Assembly: GCF_900108055.1 (NCBI RefSeq)
Contig: NZ_FNWJ01000002.1
Location: forward strand, 630,382 to 694,381
DNA length: 64,000 bases
Source: Thermoleophilum album
GTDB lineage: Bacteria; Actinomycetota; Thermoleophilia; Solirubrobacterales; Thermoleophilaceae
Direction: 5' to 3'
Under the pieces are notes generated by a model. It did not search any database. It worked only from the letters and a program-made list of their open reading frames with translations, and was not told where the DNA came from. Position numbers and translations under genes: made by a program. Below, piece by piece: positions 1 through 8,762 of the stretch. Each line of letters starts with the position of its first letter. Positions within the stretch are counted from its first letter, which is position 1.

Positions 1-444
1 GCCGTACAGCAGAACGGCCGGCACGTCGAGCCGCGCGAGGGCCATCGCGCAGCCGGGGATCGTCTTGTCGCACCCGCTCAGAGCGACGATCGCGTCGAAC
101 ATGTGCGCGCCGCCGACCAGCTCGATCGAGTCGGCGATCAGCTCGCGACTGACGAGGGAGGCACGCATACCCTCGGTGCCCATCGTGATGCCGTCGGAAA
201 TGGCGATCGTGTTGAACTCCATCGGTGTTCCGCCGGCCGCGCGCACGCCTTCCTTGACGCGCTCGGCCAGCCGGCGCAGGTGGAAGTTGCACGGCATCGT
301 CTCGGTCCAGGTGTTGGCGATCCCCACGATCGGCCGCGCTAGCGCGTCGTCGTCGTAGCCGATGCCCTTGAGGTAGGCGCGTGCCGGCGCCCGGTCGGGA
401 CCGTCGAGCAGTTTGCGGCTTCTGTGACGCAGGTCAGGGGTCAT
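1..444 (-). CDS. ilvD: Dihydroxy-acid dehydratase, N-terminal part (cut by window edge)
   Basis: The first 148 residues of IlvD, the iron-sulfur dehydratase that makes the 2-keto acids of valine and isoleucine synthesis. The frame is open to base 1, so the rest lies outside. Visible family signatures are the NTWTETMPCN stretch (Cys52), SDGITMGTEGMRASL, and SGCDKTIPGC (Cys125 and Cys132), which hold the cluster ligands. The ATG at 444 is preceded by AAGGAGG at good spacing. I see no branched-chain leader peptide in the 54 bases before it, and the gene upstream on the same strand ends at 499, so it may be co-transcribed with the two hypothetical genes. Confidence 0.96.
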   Translation of the reverse strand, partial: MTPDLRHRSRKLLDGPDRAPARAYLKGIGYDDDALARPIVGIANTWTETMPCNFHLRRLAERVKEGVRAAGGTPMEFNTIAISDGITMGTEGMRASLVSRELIADSIELVGGAHMFDAIVALSGCDKTIPGCAMALARLDVPAVLLYG

Positions 445-498
445 TTGGAACGCATCCTCCTTGTGCCAAGACGGTGAGCCGCCGGGCCCCAGCGGAGC

Positions 499-1248
499 TC
501 ACGGACTGAGGCCGACGGAGGGATCGGAGCGGCGACCCGAGCGCCGAGCGCTGCGGCGACGCTCCCACGCTGCGAGTCGCCAGAGGTCGCGACGTACGCG
601 CGCCGGATCGTGTTGGCGTCCGACGAGGTGCATGTTGGCGCGACGCAGCAGACGCTCCTCGTCGGAGGTGAGCGCCATCCATTTAGCGAGCACATCATCG
701 GAGGGCGGTAGACGCTGGCCATCCAGGTCTGGGAACTCCACGCAGTACTCGGCGATCAACTCGCCGGTCGCCGGGAAGAAAGCAACGAGCGGCTTGCGCG
801 GGTACACCAGGTACGCGTAGCGCGGCTGGCCGGCGCGGCGCGACCGGCCATAGACGCGGATAAATCCGAGGTCGCGGTACATCTCCCACTCCTCGGGACC
901 CACGCAGGACTTGAGGAGCTCCCGTGCGCGCCGCTCCGCGCGCCGTTCCCGCCCGGGATCCGGCACGCTTAGCCCCCCCGAGCGAGGGACTGGCTTTTGG
1001 CGCGGCGACGGGAACATCGCTGGCGCGACCCTCGGCCTCGGGGCTGCCGCGGCTGGTAGCTGACTATCGGGCTCGGGCATGCCGAGCGCAGCCTCGTCAT
1101 CGCGCTCAACGAGCGTGCCGCGACGCCGACTTCGCCAGCCCGGACGCCCCCGATTGCAACGCTCGAGATGCGCGATGAGAGCTTCGAACAAGAGTGCTGC
1201 GACCAACGCGCCGCACAAGGCAAGCAGGACGGCCGCGGACGGGCTCAC
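499..1248 (-). CDS. Hypothetical protein with one N-terminal membrane helix
   Basis: About 249 residues; not a family I can name. Residues 5-25 form a strongly hydrophobic helix. A basic, Pro/Ala-rich linker follows to about residue 85. Then comes a compact domain of about 110 residues containing CVGPEEWEMYRDLGF, YLVYPRKPLVAFFPATGEL and ANMHLVGRQHDP. The likely topology is a membrane-tethered cytoplasmic domain. I chose the GTG at 1248 because it overlaps the TGA of the upstream gene as GTGA, which suggests translational coupling; a GTG at 1272 would add eight residues and a 28-base overlap. The very Arg-rich C-terminus (last 40 residues) may bind nucleic acid or lipid, but that is a guess. 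Confidence 0.7.
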   Translation of the reverse strand: MSPSAAVLLALCGALVAALLFEALIAHLERCNRGRPGWRSRRRGTLVERDDEAALGMPEPDSQLPAAAAPRPRVAPAMFPSPRQKPVPRSGGLSVPDPGRERRAERRARELLKSCVGPEEWEMYRDLGFIRVYGRSRRAGQPRYAYLVYPRKPLVAFFPATGELIAEYCVEFPDLDGQRLPPSDDVLAKWMALTSDEERLLRRANMHLVGRQHDPARVRRDLWRLAAWERRRSARRSGRRSDPSVGLSP

Positions 1249-1475
1249 AGCGTGCGGCCCCTGCGCGAGCACCGCTGCTCGCTACTCCCGTCGCCCCCCT
1301 GGGCGCGAGGGAAGAAGATCACCGCTTCGGCGTCGGGCGGAACCTCCGCCAGGTTCGACACCAGGAGCGCCTCGCGCCGGCCGTTGCGCACACCCGAGAG
1401 TGGCACGCCGGCCCACATTCCTGCGTCGAGCTGGCGCCGAAACTCGCGCTCGAGACGCTCGAGGTCGGCATCCAC
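1245..1475 (-). CDS. Small hypothetical protein (76 aa)
   Basis: A short protein beginning VDADLERLEREFRRQLD, with an acidic amphipathic N-terminal helix and a mid-section containing AVIFFPRAQGG. I recognise no family. The GTG at 1475 has GGAGGG about ten bases upstream, which supports this start and the reality of the gene. Its stop overlaps the start of the membrane-tethered hypothetical protein (GTGA), so the two are probably co-translated and may work together. The tail after residue 62 is Arg/Ser-rich and low in complexity. Confidence 0.6.
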   Translation of the reverse strand: MDADLERLEREFRRQLDAGMWAGVPLSGVRNGRREALLVSNLAEVPPDAEAVIFFPRAQGGDGSSEQRCSRRGRTL

Positions 1476-1615
1476 TCGCGGATCTCCCTCCGCTAGGAGG
1501 ACTTCGCCGAACCCTGGTTTGAGCCGTAAGAATTTGATCGTCCGTCCTCGCTTGCGCTGCGGTGTACCCCGACCCGACCGCCGGCGAGCGCTCGCCGTAC
1601 GCTCGGTGCCTCCGA

Positions 1616-2656
1616 TTATGCCAGCGCCCGACGGTCCCCCCTGCCAGCTGGCGACGCCGCCTCGCGCTGCGCGCGCCGCCGCAGACCGAAGACATCAACC
1701 GGTCCGGCGCCTTTACCGACCTCGACGAGTCCGTCGCGCACTGCCGCTCCGGCGACTCGCTTGGCCCGGCGCGCAGCGTCGAGGGGCGTGAAGCCCCGCG
1801 CTAGGAACGCTGCTAGGGCAGCCGAGTGTGTGCAACCTGAGCCGTGCGCGGCAGCTGTCGGCCAACGCCGACCGCGTATCAGGACCGTGCGCGAGCCGTC
1901 GTAGTAGACGTCAGCGGCGTGCGTTGTGTGTCCGCCGGTGACGACGACGACGCGCGGGCCGAGCGCGTGGAGGGCCCGCGCGAGCTGTTCGCTTACGCTG
2001 GTAGCCGACCGATCGGCGACACCGGCGGCGGCGGCGGCCTCAGTGCTGGTGGCGTCTGTGTCGCTGCGCGTGGCGGCCGCGGCGCCGCTCGCCCCGAGGT
2101 CGCGGTCGCTGTGCTCCGCACGGTCACCGTGCTTCGCGTGCTCCGCGAGGACTTGCGCCTCGGCGAGGTTCGGAGTTACCACCGTCGCCCGCGGCAGCAA
2201 GAGCTCGACCAGCGCCGAGATCGCGTCTTCAGCGAGCAGTCTCGCGCCGCTCTCGGCGACCATCACCGGGTCGACGACCAGCGGCACGTGCGACGGCAGC
2301 TCGGCGACCGCCTGCGCCACCGCCTTGATCGTCTTCGCGTCACCCAGCATCCCGGTCTTGACGGCGTCCACCCCGATGTCGTGCACGACCGCGCGAACCT
2401 GCGCTTGGATCGCCTCCGGCGGCAGCTGCCACACGCCCTCCACGGCCAGGGTGTTCTGTGCCGTGATCGCCGTGATCGCCGTCATGCCGTGGACGCCACA
2501 GCGAGCGAAGGCTTTCAAGTCGGCCTGGATTCCGGCCCCGCCACCGGAGTCTGAGCCGGCGATCGAAAGCACACGGCGAATAAGCGGCGAGGGCTGTGAG
2601 CGCGACTGCGGGGGAGAACGGTCGCCAGCGATTGACTGTGTGTCAGCCGCATTCAT
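1616..2656 (-). CDS. thiD: Hydroxymethylpyrimidine/phosphomethylpyrimidine kinase
   Basis: A ribokinase-fold kinase that phosphorylates HMP and HMP-P for thiamine synthesis. Family marks in order: [20 protein letters not shown] (residues 31-50), TAQNT (65-69), AVKTGML (98-104), VVDPVMV (127-133), TPNLAEA (161-167), [14 protein letters not shown] (237-250), and the anion-hole/catalytic motif [10 protein letters not shown] (271-280). At 346 residues it is longer than the usual 260-270, because of a roughly 45-residue Ala/Asp/Thr-rich insertion at about 175-220 and short tails at both ends. The start overlaps the dprA stop as ATGA, so it is translated with dprA and comM. No other thi gene is in the window. 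Confidence 0.93.
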   Translation of the reverse strand: MNAADTQSIAGDRSPPQSRSQPSPLIRRVLSIAGSDSGGGAGIQADLKAFARCGVHGMTAITAITAQNTLAVEGVWQLPPEAIQAQVRAVVHDIGVDAVKTGMLGDAKTIKAVAQAVAELPSHVPLVVDPVMVAESGARLLAEDAISALVELLLPRATVVTPNLAEAQVLAEHAKHGDRAEHSDRDLGASGAAAATRSDTDATSTEAAAAAGVADRSATSVSEQLARALHALGPRVVVVTGGHTTHAADVYYDGSRTVLIRGRRWPTAAAHGSGCTHSAALAAFLARGFTPLDAARRAKRVAGAAVRDGLVEVGKGAGPVDVFGLRRRAQREAASPAGRGDRRALA

Positions 2657-3726
2657 CGCGCCGAAGTATCGCGGTCGAGATCGGGAACCCCGCCTCCGTC
2701 AGCGCCGTGCCTAGCGTTCGTGTCGAGATCGGTTAGCAGCGCGGTCGCGCGCCAGGTTCGCTCGAAGCCCTGCAGACCACAAGGTTGCAGCAGCCCCAAA
2801 CTGACGAGTCGTCCCAGGGCAGCCCTCGCCGCTCCCGGCGGGAGGCGGCACCGCGCCGCCACCGTTCCGACGCCGTCGCCGTCCGCGAGCGCTTCGAGCA
2901 CCGCCCGATCGGTGGCGTCGAGCGCCGCGAGTGGCGGGTGCGTGGCGTTCGTCTGCGACTCCGTCAGTCGCTCGTCATGCCCGCCGGGCACGCCCGCCGG
3001 CGAGTCGCCGGGTACGCCCCCGGCTGACCGTGCGCGAGCCGCGTGCACGCGCAGTGCGCCCGCTCCGAAGAGCTCGTCGAGCACGTCCTGTGGTGACTCG
3101 ACGAGAAACGCCCCGTCGCGCAGCAGCGCGTTCGCGCCGCGCGCCAGCGGCGAAGTCGCGCGACCAGGGACGGCACCGACCGAGCGGCCAAGTTCCAGCG
3201 CAATACGCGCAGTGATGAGGGTGCCCGAGCGTTCGCGCGCTTCGACGACCACGACTGCCTGCGCGAGTGCCGCCATGATCCGGTTGCGACGCGGAAAGGC
3301 CCAGCGGGTAAGCGACCGCGACTCGTTCGTCTCGCTCACCAGCGCACCGCAACGTGCCACTGCCGCTGCAAGGCGCGCGTTCCCGGCGGGGTAGGGCCGC
3401 GTGACTGAGCCCGGAAGGACCGCCAGCGCTCGGCCGCTGGTGGTCGCTGCTTCGAGAGCGCAAGCGTCTACCCCACGCGCCAAGCCCGAGACTACGGTCA
3501 CGCCGGCCGCCGCCAGACCGCTTCCGAGCGCCCGCGCCATCTCGAGTCCGTAGGTGCTCGGTTCGCGGGGACCGACGACCGCGACCAGCGGACCGCTGAG
3601 CAGTTCGACCAGGGCCTGCGGCGGGCAGGTCGTGTAGATCGCCGCGGGGGGATCGGAGAGCTGCTCCAGCGCCGGGGGATACGCCGGGTCGACGCGGCGA
3701 ATCCGATGAACGGTCGCGACACTCAT
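2653..3726 (-). CDS. dprA: DNA processing protein DprA (Smf family)
   Basis: A Rossmann-like ssDNA-binding protein that loads RecA during natural transformation. The core runs from about residue 45 to 225: [67 protein letters not shown], and [18 protein letters not shown]-terminal winged-helix-like segment (about 270-330) follows a low-complexity linker. The length of 357 is normal. Both ends use ATGA overlaps, with comM upstream and thiD downstream. The dprA-comM pairing is common and supports a competence/recombination role, although no pilus or comEC genes are here. Confidence 0.95.
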   Translation of the reverse strand: MSVATVHRIRRVDPAYPPALEQLSDPPAAIYTTCPPQALVELLSGPLVAVVGPREPSTYGLEMARALGSGLAAAGVTVVSGLARGVDACALEAATTSGRALAVLPGSVTRPYPAGNARLAAAVARCGALVSETNESRSLTRWAFPRRNRIMAALAQAVVVVEARERSGTLITARIALELGRSVGAVPGRATSPLARGANALLRDGAFLVESPQDVLDELFGAGALRVHAARARSAGGVPGDSPAGVPGGHDERLTESQTNATHPPLAALDATDRAVLEALADGDGVGTVAARCRLPPGAARAALGRLVSLGLLQPCGLQGFERTWRATALLTDLDTNARHGADGGGVPDLDRDTSAR

Positions 3727-5246
3727 GCGACCGCCCGTAGGGCACCCAGACCGATCCGCAAGCCGAGGGCTTCGTCCAAGTCCTGATCGGAGATTGTCTG
3801 GCGACCCTCCAAGTCGGCGATCGTTCGCGCCACCCGCAGCATGCGTTCGGCCGCGCGGCCAGCGAGCCCCGCGCGCCCGGCGCGCGCCAATAGGTCGGCA
3901 AGCCTTTCCCGGCCGCCGACCACCTGTGCGAGCGCTAGCTGGGTGTCTCCGTTAAGGCAACCGGCGCGGCCGAATCGCTCATGTTGCCGCGCCCGCGCTG
4001 CAAGCACTCGACTACGCACCACGCGCGAGCTATTACCGCTCGAGTCGTTCGCCTCGCGATCTCCTCCCGACACCGTGCCAAGCGGCGGCCGCCCGACCTC
4101 GCACAAGAGATCGATTCGGTCGAGCAAAGGGCCCGACAACTTGCGCGCGTAGCGGCGACGCTCCTGATGCGAGCAGTCGCAAACGCTGCCCCCGCAAGGG
4201 CACGGATTGCAGGCCGCGACCAGTAGAGGGCGAGCCGGAAAGACGACCGTTCGCTGGCCACGCGTGATCTGCACCCGGCCGTCCTCGAGCGGCTGTCGGA
4301 GCGCCTCGAGCGCGGCCCGCGACAACTCGTTGATCTCGTCCAGAAAGAGCACGCCGCGATGGGCGAGAGTCACCTCGCCGGGCCTTGGCGGGGCACCACC
4401 GCCTACCAGTCCCTGGGGCGAGATCGTGTGGTGGGGTGCGCGAAACGGTCTGGCTGGGGGCCACTCGAGGGGCATACCTGCAGCGCTGCGGATTCGCGCG
4501 ATATCGATCACCTCCCCCTCGGCGGGCGGGGGCAGCAGACCCGGGAGTCGGCGCGCCAGCATCGTCTTGCCGACGCCTGGCGGTCCGACCATCAAGAGGT
4601 TGTGCCCGCCCGCTGCTGCGATCTCGAGCGCGCGTTTGGCGTCCTCCTGGCCGCGGACGTCGGCGAGATCGAGGCGGAGGTGCGGATCGGCCGTACCGAT
4701 GGCCAGCGGTCTCGCTGGCTCGGACCGCTCGCGCAGTCCGCTGCGCAGCAGCTGCGCGATATGACCAAGCGATTGCACAGGTACAACGTCGACTCCCGTC
4801 ACCAGGGCCGCCTCTGGCGCACTTTCCTGCGGCACTAGCAGCGTGCGCGGCCCGACCGAGCGGGCGGCGAGCGCAGCTACCACCGCTCCTGGGACCGCGC
4901 GAACACGCCCATCGAGCGACAGCTCGCCCCACAAGGCAATTCCGGCCAACGCGTCGGCAGGCACCTGCTCGCTAGCCGCAAGGACGGCGGCGGCGATCGC
5001 GAGATCGAAGCTCGGGCCAGCCTTCTGCAGACTGGCTGGCGCGAGGTTGACCGTCAGGCGCCGCAGCGGGAACTCGAAGTCGGAGTTCAACAGCGCTGAG
5101 CGCACCCGCTCGCGCGCCTCGCGCACCGCGCGATCCGGCAAACCGACGATGCTGAACGCCGGAAGCCCCGAGCGCACATCAACCTCGACGGTGACGCGGA
5201 TGCCGTCGACGCCCTCAAGCGCGAAGGTGTGCGCGTGTGCAAACAC
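3723..5246 (-). CDS. comM: YifB/ComM-type Mg-chelatase-like AAA+ ATPase
   Basis: ComM is a hexameric helicase that promotes branch migration during integration of transforming DNA. The N-terminal ChlI-like domain (about 1-170, containing GLPDRAVREARERVRSAL) precedes an AAA+ module with Walker A GPPGVGKTMLAR (221-232), Walker B GVLFLDEINEL (298-308), and the Cys cluster NPCPCGGSVCDC (347-358). A C-terminal Mg_chelatase_C region ends the 507-residue protein, the usual length. The start is GTG at 5246, giving MFAHAHTFALEGVDG, which fits the family's opening. It is the first gene of the comM-dprA-thiD coupled set. Confidence 0.96.
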   Translation of the reverse strand: MFAHAHTFALEGVDGIRVTVEVDVRSGLPAFSIVGLPDRAVREARERVRSALLNSDFEFPLRRLTVNLAPASLQKAGPSFDLAIAAAVLAASEQVPADALAGIALWGELSLDGRVRAVPGAVVAALAARSVGPRTLLVPQESAPEAALVTGVDVVPVQSLGHIAQLLRSGLRERSEPARPLAIGTADPHLRLDLADVRGQEDAKRALEIAAAGGHNLLMVGPPGVGKTMLARRLPGLLPPPAEGEVIDIARIRSAAGMPLEWPPARPFRAPHHTISPQGLVGGGAPPRPGEVTLAHRGVLFLDEINELSRAALEALRQPLEDGRVQITRGQRTVVFPARPLLVAACNPCPCGGSVCDCSHQERRRYARKLSGPLLDRIDLLCEVGRPPLGTVSGGDREANDSSGNSSRVVRSRVLAARARQHERFGRAGCLNGDTQLALAQVVGGRERLADLLARAGRAGLAGRAAERMLRVARTIADLEGRQTISDQDLDEALGLRIGLGALRAVA

Positions 5247-5282
5247 GGTGCGGACGCTAAGGCGCGCTCAGACACAAGCGGC

Positions 5283-5396
5283 CTACTTAGGCAACGGCTG
5301 AGTGACTTCTGGGCTTCTTGCACGCACTGCGGAGAGGGCCAGCACCAGCGCAAAAGCCAACGCCAGTATCTCCGGCAGCCGCAGTGGTGGCTCCAC
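5283..5396 (-). CDS. Possible 37-residue membrane peptide upstream of comM
   Basis: A short frame from GTG (5396) to TAG, with one clear hydrophobic stretch (ILALAFALVLALSAV) followed by a polar tail SPEVTQPLPK. It lies 36 bases upstream of comM on the same strand. In its favour are the well-formed transmembrane helix and position at the head of an operon. Against it are a weak ribosome site (GGGTGA), some codons rare for this genome (ATA, AGA) and lack of any family I know. It could equally be chance in a 220-base divergent promoter region. Confidence 0.25.
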   Translation of the reverse strand: MEPPLRLPEILALAFALVLALSAVRARSPEVTQPLPK

Positions 5397-5470
5397 CGGC
5401 GTCACCCGGTTTGACTCAAGCGTTGCACCGGTCACTGGCGTGTGTCAGTCGCATCCCTACGTTCGTCGAC

Positions 5471-5851
5471 GTGGGGAACCGACGCCTACGGGTCGGAGCT
5501 GCCGGCGAGCGCTACGCCCTCCTGCACCTCGAAGCACGGGGATTGCAGATTCTCGACCGCAACTTCCGCACGCGCGTCGGCGAACTCGATCTCGTCGCCG
5601 CCGACGAGCACACGATCGTCTTTTGCGAGGTCCGCACGCTTGTCTTCCCAGCAACCGTGGAGCGAGCTCTGGAATCGATCGACCGCCGAAAGCTGCAACA
5701 CCTCCGTGCGGCCGCTGCTCGCTGGCTGGCCGGTCGGCGCGGCGAGTGCGGGCTAGCCGGCAGGAAAGACCTGCGCTTCGACGCTGTCGCCGTGATCGTC
5801 GACGCCGACTTCCGCCTGCGCGAGCTTCGACACCTCGAGGGAGTCCTCTAA
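5471..5851 (+). CDS. yraN: UPF0102 protein YraN (endonuclease-like fold)
   Basis: A small protein of the Holliday-junction-resolvase-like fold whose function is not settled. Visible signatures are GAAGERYALLHLEARGLQIL near the start, then RTRVGELDLVAADEHTIVFCEVR with the conserved Glu, Asp and Glu of the family, and DLRFDAVAVI near the end. The GTG at 5471 gives 126 residues, matching the family's usual size; the frame stays open upstream to an ATG at 5318, but those residues do not look like protein. No clear ribosome site is present. The 3' end overlaps the 3' end of rnhB by 99 bases on the opposite strand. Confidence 0.85.
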   Translation: MGNRRLRVGAAGERYALLHLEARGLQILDRNFRTRVGELDLVAADEHTIVFCEVRTLVFPATVERALESIDRRKLQHLRAAAARWLAGRRGECGLAGRKDLRFDAVAVIVDADFRLRELRHLEGVL

Positions 5852-6571
5852 GCCGCTCGCACCGGCTGGAACGTTCGGCGTAAGCTCGAGTTGCTGGTAG
5901 GCCACCGACGCGAAGGAGCGTCGATGCAAAGGCGTCAAGCCGTGCGTGAGAATCGCCGCGCGGTGCTCCGGGGTGGAGTAGCCGACGTGCTTCTCGAAGC
6001 CCCACAACGGATAGCGCACGGCGAGCCGTTGCATGTGCCGGTCGCGCAGCACCTTGGCGACGATCGAGGCCGCCGCGACGGCCGCACTCTTGCGGTCTCC
6101 GCCGACCACCGCCACCTGCGGGTGGGGAAGCGTGCCGACCTCGAAGCCGTCGACCACACACACGCAGCCCTGGCACGCGACCGCCTGGAGTGCCTCTCGC
6201 AATGCCGACAGGTTGCTGCGGTGAAGGCCGTCGCGGTCGATCTCGGCAGGTCCCCGAAAGACCACTCGAATCCCCGAGGCGGCCGCTAGCACCGCCCTGA
6301 ACAAGCGCTCGCGGTCCGCTTGCTCGTGCCGCTTCGAATCGTCGAGCTCCCGGAGCTCGCGGGGAAAGTGCTGCTCGAGTCGTTCGAGATCGAACAGCAC
6401 CGCCGCGGCGACCAAAGGCCCGGCGAGCGGGCCCCGCCCAGCCTCGTCGGCCCCGGCCACGAAGCGAGCACCGAGCGAACGGTCGAAGGCGAGCAGTTTC
6501 GACAAGGCGGCACTGCGCCTACGTCCGCGGCTACGACCCCGCTCCCCCTTGCTTGCGCGGCGCTGCGGCAC
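5753..6571 (-). CDS. rnhB: Ribonuclease HII
   Basis: This enzyme cleaves RNA in RNA-DNA hybrids and removes single ribonucleotides from DNA. Motifs in order: GADEAGRGPLAGPLVAAAV (catalytic Asp and Glu, about residues 41-59), LDDSKRH (about 76-82), VDGFEVG, GGDRKSAAVAAASIVAKVLRD, and YPLWGFEKHVGYSTPEHRAAI. The protein has 272 residues, somewhat longer than usual. The extra length is a basic N-terminal tail of about 35 residues and a C-terminal tail of about 45 residues. The C-terminal tail is encoded in the stretch that overlaps yraN. It follows lepB in the same direction, as in many actinobacteria. Confidence 0.95.
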   Translation of the reverse strand: MPQRRASKGERGRSRGRRRSAALSKLLAFDRSLGARFVAGADEAGRGPLAGPLVAAAVLFDLERLEQHFPRELRELDDSKRHEQADRERLFRAVLAAASGIRVVFRGPAEIDRDGLHRSNLSALREALQAVACQGCVCVVDGFEVGTLPHPQVAVVGGDRKSAAVAAASIVAKVLRDRHMQRLAVRYPLWGFEKHVGYSTPEHRAAILTHGLTPLHRRSFASVAYQQLELTPNVPAGASGLEDSLEVSKLAQAEVGVDDHGDSVEAQVFPAG

Positions 6572-6662
6572 GCGCTGATCCTAGGCGTGGCGTCCGACGG
6601 CGTGTGTGCCGCAGGGCTTGCGCTCTGGGGCGCCCGCCGAGCGGCACGCTTCGCAACCGCCC

Positions 6663-7295
6663 CTAGAGGGGACCAATGCGGCGCGGGGGCCAGTAGGTGA
6701 AGAAGGCTCTACCAATCATCCAGCGTTTCGGGATTGGCCCCCACTCGCGGCTGTCGGCGCTTGCTCCGCGGTTGTCGCCCATCATGAAGTAGTAGCCCTT
6801 GGGAATCCTGATCTCGAGAGGCAGCGTGCACGTCGAAGCGCAACCCGGATCGATCCGCGCCCAAGGCTCGCGTAGCCGCCGTCCGTTGATGTAAGCGTGA
6901 CCGCCGAGGATCTTGATCCGTTCGCCGGGGAGGCCGATCACGCGCTTGATGTAGTTGGTGTCGGAGCGCTGGGGCGTCGGCCGCGGACACGGCGAATCCT
7001 CGGGATGACTGACGCCGCAGGCCGAGACGTCGGGGTCGGCACCGCGCGGTGGCTTGAACACGACGATGTCGCCGCGACTGGGGTTCCCGAAGCGGTAGGT
7101 GACCCGTTCGACCAGCACCCGCTGACCGACGTCGAGCGTCGGCTCCATTGACTCGCTCGGTATCCGGAACGGCTTCACCAGGAATGCCTGGATCACGAAG
7201 GCCAGGCCCAGCGCAAGACCGACGACCAGCAGGAGCTCGGCGATGCCGGCGAGCCGCGAACGCGGGCTCTTGGCCCCTGCCGCCGGACCCGCCAC
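6663..7295 (-). CDS. lepB: Type I signal peptidase
   Basis: A membrane-anchored Ser-Lys peptidase that removes signal peptides from secreted proteins. One transmembrane helix lies at about residues 17-38. The catalytic serine is in FRIPSESMEPTL (Ser49), the lysine in YIKRVIGLPGE (Lys118), and the GDNR box is MMGDNRGASADSREWG. Total length is 210. I placed the start at GTG 7295, one base after the rplS stop, rather than at the much longer frame reaching 7496, because the extra residues fall inside rplS and are low-complexity. The inserted segment between residues 85 and 112 carries two cysteines and may be an external loop. Confidence 0.93.
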   Translation of the reverse strand: MAGPAAGAKSPRSRLAGIAELLLVVGLALGLAFVIQAFLVKPFRIPSESMEPTLDVGQRVLVERVTYRFGNPSRGDIVVFKPPRGADPDVSACGVSHPEDSPCPRPTPQRSDTNYIKRVIGLPGERIKILGGHAYINGRRLREPWARIDPGCASTCTLPLEIRIPKGYYFMMGDNRGASADSREWGPIPKRWMIGRAFFTYWPPRRIGPL

Positions 7296-7296
7296 G

Positions 7297-7803
7297 TCAG
7301 GAGCCGGCCGGCTGCTCTTCGGCCGCAGAGCCCTCGTCGGCGACCGCGGCCGCTGCCTCCGCGCGCTCTGGCGCGCTGCCCTCGTCGACGTCCGCGGACG
7401 CCGCATCGTCGGCGCCCGTTCCGAGCTCGTCGGTGCGCAGCTGCTCAGCGGTCGCCTCCCCCGCTCGCCGCTCACGCACCCGTGCGGCACGCCCAACTCG
7501 CTCGCGCAGGTAGTAGAGCTTCGCCCGGCGCACGCGCCCGCGCGCAGCTACCTCGATCTTTTGGATCTTCGGGGAGTGCAGCGGAAAAGTGCGCTCGACC
7601 CCGACGCCGAACGACTGCTTGCGGACCGTGAAGGTCTCGCGCGCCCCCGAACCCTGCCGGCGAATCACGATGCCCTCGAAGACTTGGACGCGCCGCCGGT
7701 TGCCCTCGACGACTTCGAAGTGCACGCGCACGCGGTCGCCCGGCGAGAACCGCGGTCGCCGCTTGAGCTGGGCGCGCTCGAGTTTTTCGATCACGTTCTG
7801 CAT
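7297..7803 (-). CDS. rplS: Large-subunit ribosomal protein bL19, with long acidic tail
   Basis: The bL19 protein sits at the 30S-50S interface. The core, residues 1-115, includes [57 protein letters not shown] and [18 protein letters not shown]. The usual protein ends near here. In this one about 50 more residues follow, rich in Ala, Glu and Asp. The start ATG at 7803 fits the family. The order trmD-rplS-lepB-rnhB is the common one. Confidence 0.96.
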   Translation of the reverse strand: MQNVIEKLERAQLKRRPRFSPGDRVRVHFEVVEGNRRRVQVFEGIVIRRQGSGARETFTVRKQSFGVGVERTFPLHSPKIQKIEVAARGRVRRAKLYYLRERVGRAARVRERRAGEATAEQLRTDELGTGADDAASADVDEGSAPERAEAAAAVADEGSAAEEQPAGS

Positions 7804-7924
7804 GGCAATCAGGCGAGCGCCGATTACGACGGTCCGCGGGCCGGCGCAGCGCGGCGGCGAATCCTAGCGAAGGCGGGCCTTTAATTTCGCAGCTTCGCCG
7901 AAGCCGGCGCCTGCGGCACGCAGC

Positions 7925-8677
7925 TCAGGCGTCGTGGGGCCGCCGGTCGCGGCCGGGAGACTCGGCGGGTCCGCCACGCGGTTGCGCGCGTCGGCCCGAA
8001 TAGCGCGTGACGGCGCGCTCGCGGCTGCGTGCCAGTCGCCACTCGCGAATCCGCTGGTGGTGACCGGAGAGCAAAACATCCGGCACGCGAAATCCCCGCC
8101 ACTCCGCCGGGCGCGTGTAGTGCGGGTACTCCGGCGCACCCTCTAGAGCGCTGCTAAACGACTCCTCGCGGGCGCTTTCTTCGTCGCCGAGAACACCCGG
8201 CAGCTTCCGCAACACGGCGTCGGCGACCACCATCGCTGGCAGTTCGCCACCCGACAGCACGTACGGACCGATCGACAACACGTCGGAGGCCAGGTGTTCG
8301 TGGACGCGCTCGTCGAAACCCTCGTAGCGGCCGCACAGGAGCGTCAGCGCCGGTTCCTGCGCGAGCTCGTCGGCCAGCGCGTCGTCGAACTGCCGCCCGC
8401 TCGGGGCGAGCGCGATCACGCGCCGCTTGCGCGGTAGCTTCAGTGGATCGATCCCGTAGCGGGCGCGCAGAGCTGCCTCCACCACGTCGACCCGGATCAC
8501 CATCCCGGCGCCCCCGCCGTAGGGCGTGTCGTCGACCTGACCGGCACGCAAAGGGGTCGTCGCTCTCAGATCGATCGCCTCGAAGCGGTGTCCCAACTCG
8601 AGCGCGCGGCGCACGTGCCGCTGCTCGACGAACCACGAGAACCACTGCGGAAAGAGCGTGAAGACATCGATCTCCAA
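7925..8677 (-). CDS. trmD: tRNA (guanine-N1-)-methyltransferase TrmD
   Basis: TrmD methylates G37 of tRNAs that read CNN and related codons, preventing frameshifts. It opens MEIDVFTLFPQWF, has DDTPYGGGAGMV at about residues 49-60, and a trefoil-knot SAM site in LLCGRYEGFDERV and SIGPYVLSGGELPAMVVADAV. The C-terminal helical part has GFRVPDVLLSGHH. The 250 residues include a basic C-terminal tail beyond the usual end. It sits between rimM and rplS, the classical order. Confidence 0.96.
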   Translation of the reverse strand: MEIDVFTLFPQWFSWFVEQRHVRRALELGHRFEAIDLRATTPLRAGQVDDTPYGGGAGMVIRVDVVEAALRARYGIDPLKLPRKRRVIALAPSGRQFDDALADELAQEPALTLLCGRYEGFDERVHEHLASDVLSIGPYVLSGGELPAMVVADAVLRKLPGVLGDEESAREESFSSALEGAPEYPHYTRPAEWRGFRVPDVLLSGHHQRIREWRLARSRERAVTRYSGRRAQPRGGPAESPGRDRRPHDA

Positions 8678-8762
8678 GGCTCAACCCCTCAGCAACCACT
8701 CTCGCCCTACGGGCATCCTCACTTCCTCCCTACGCGCTGCTCGAAACCCCCGGCTTGCGAGC

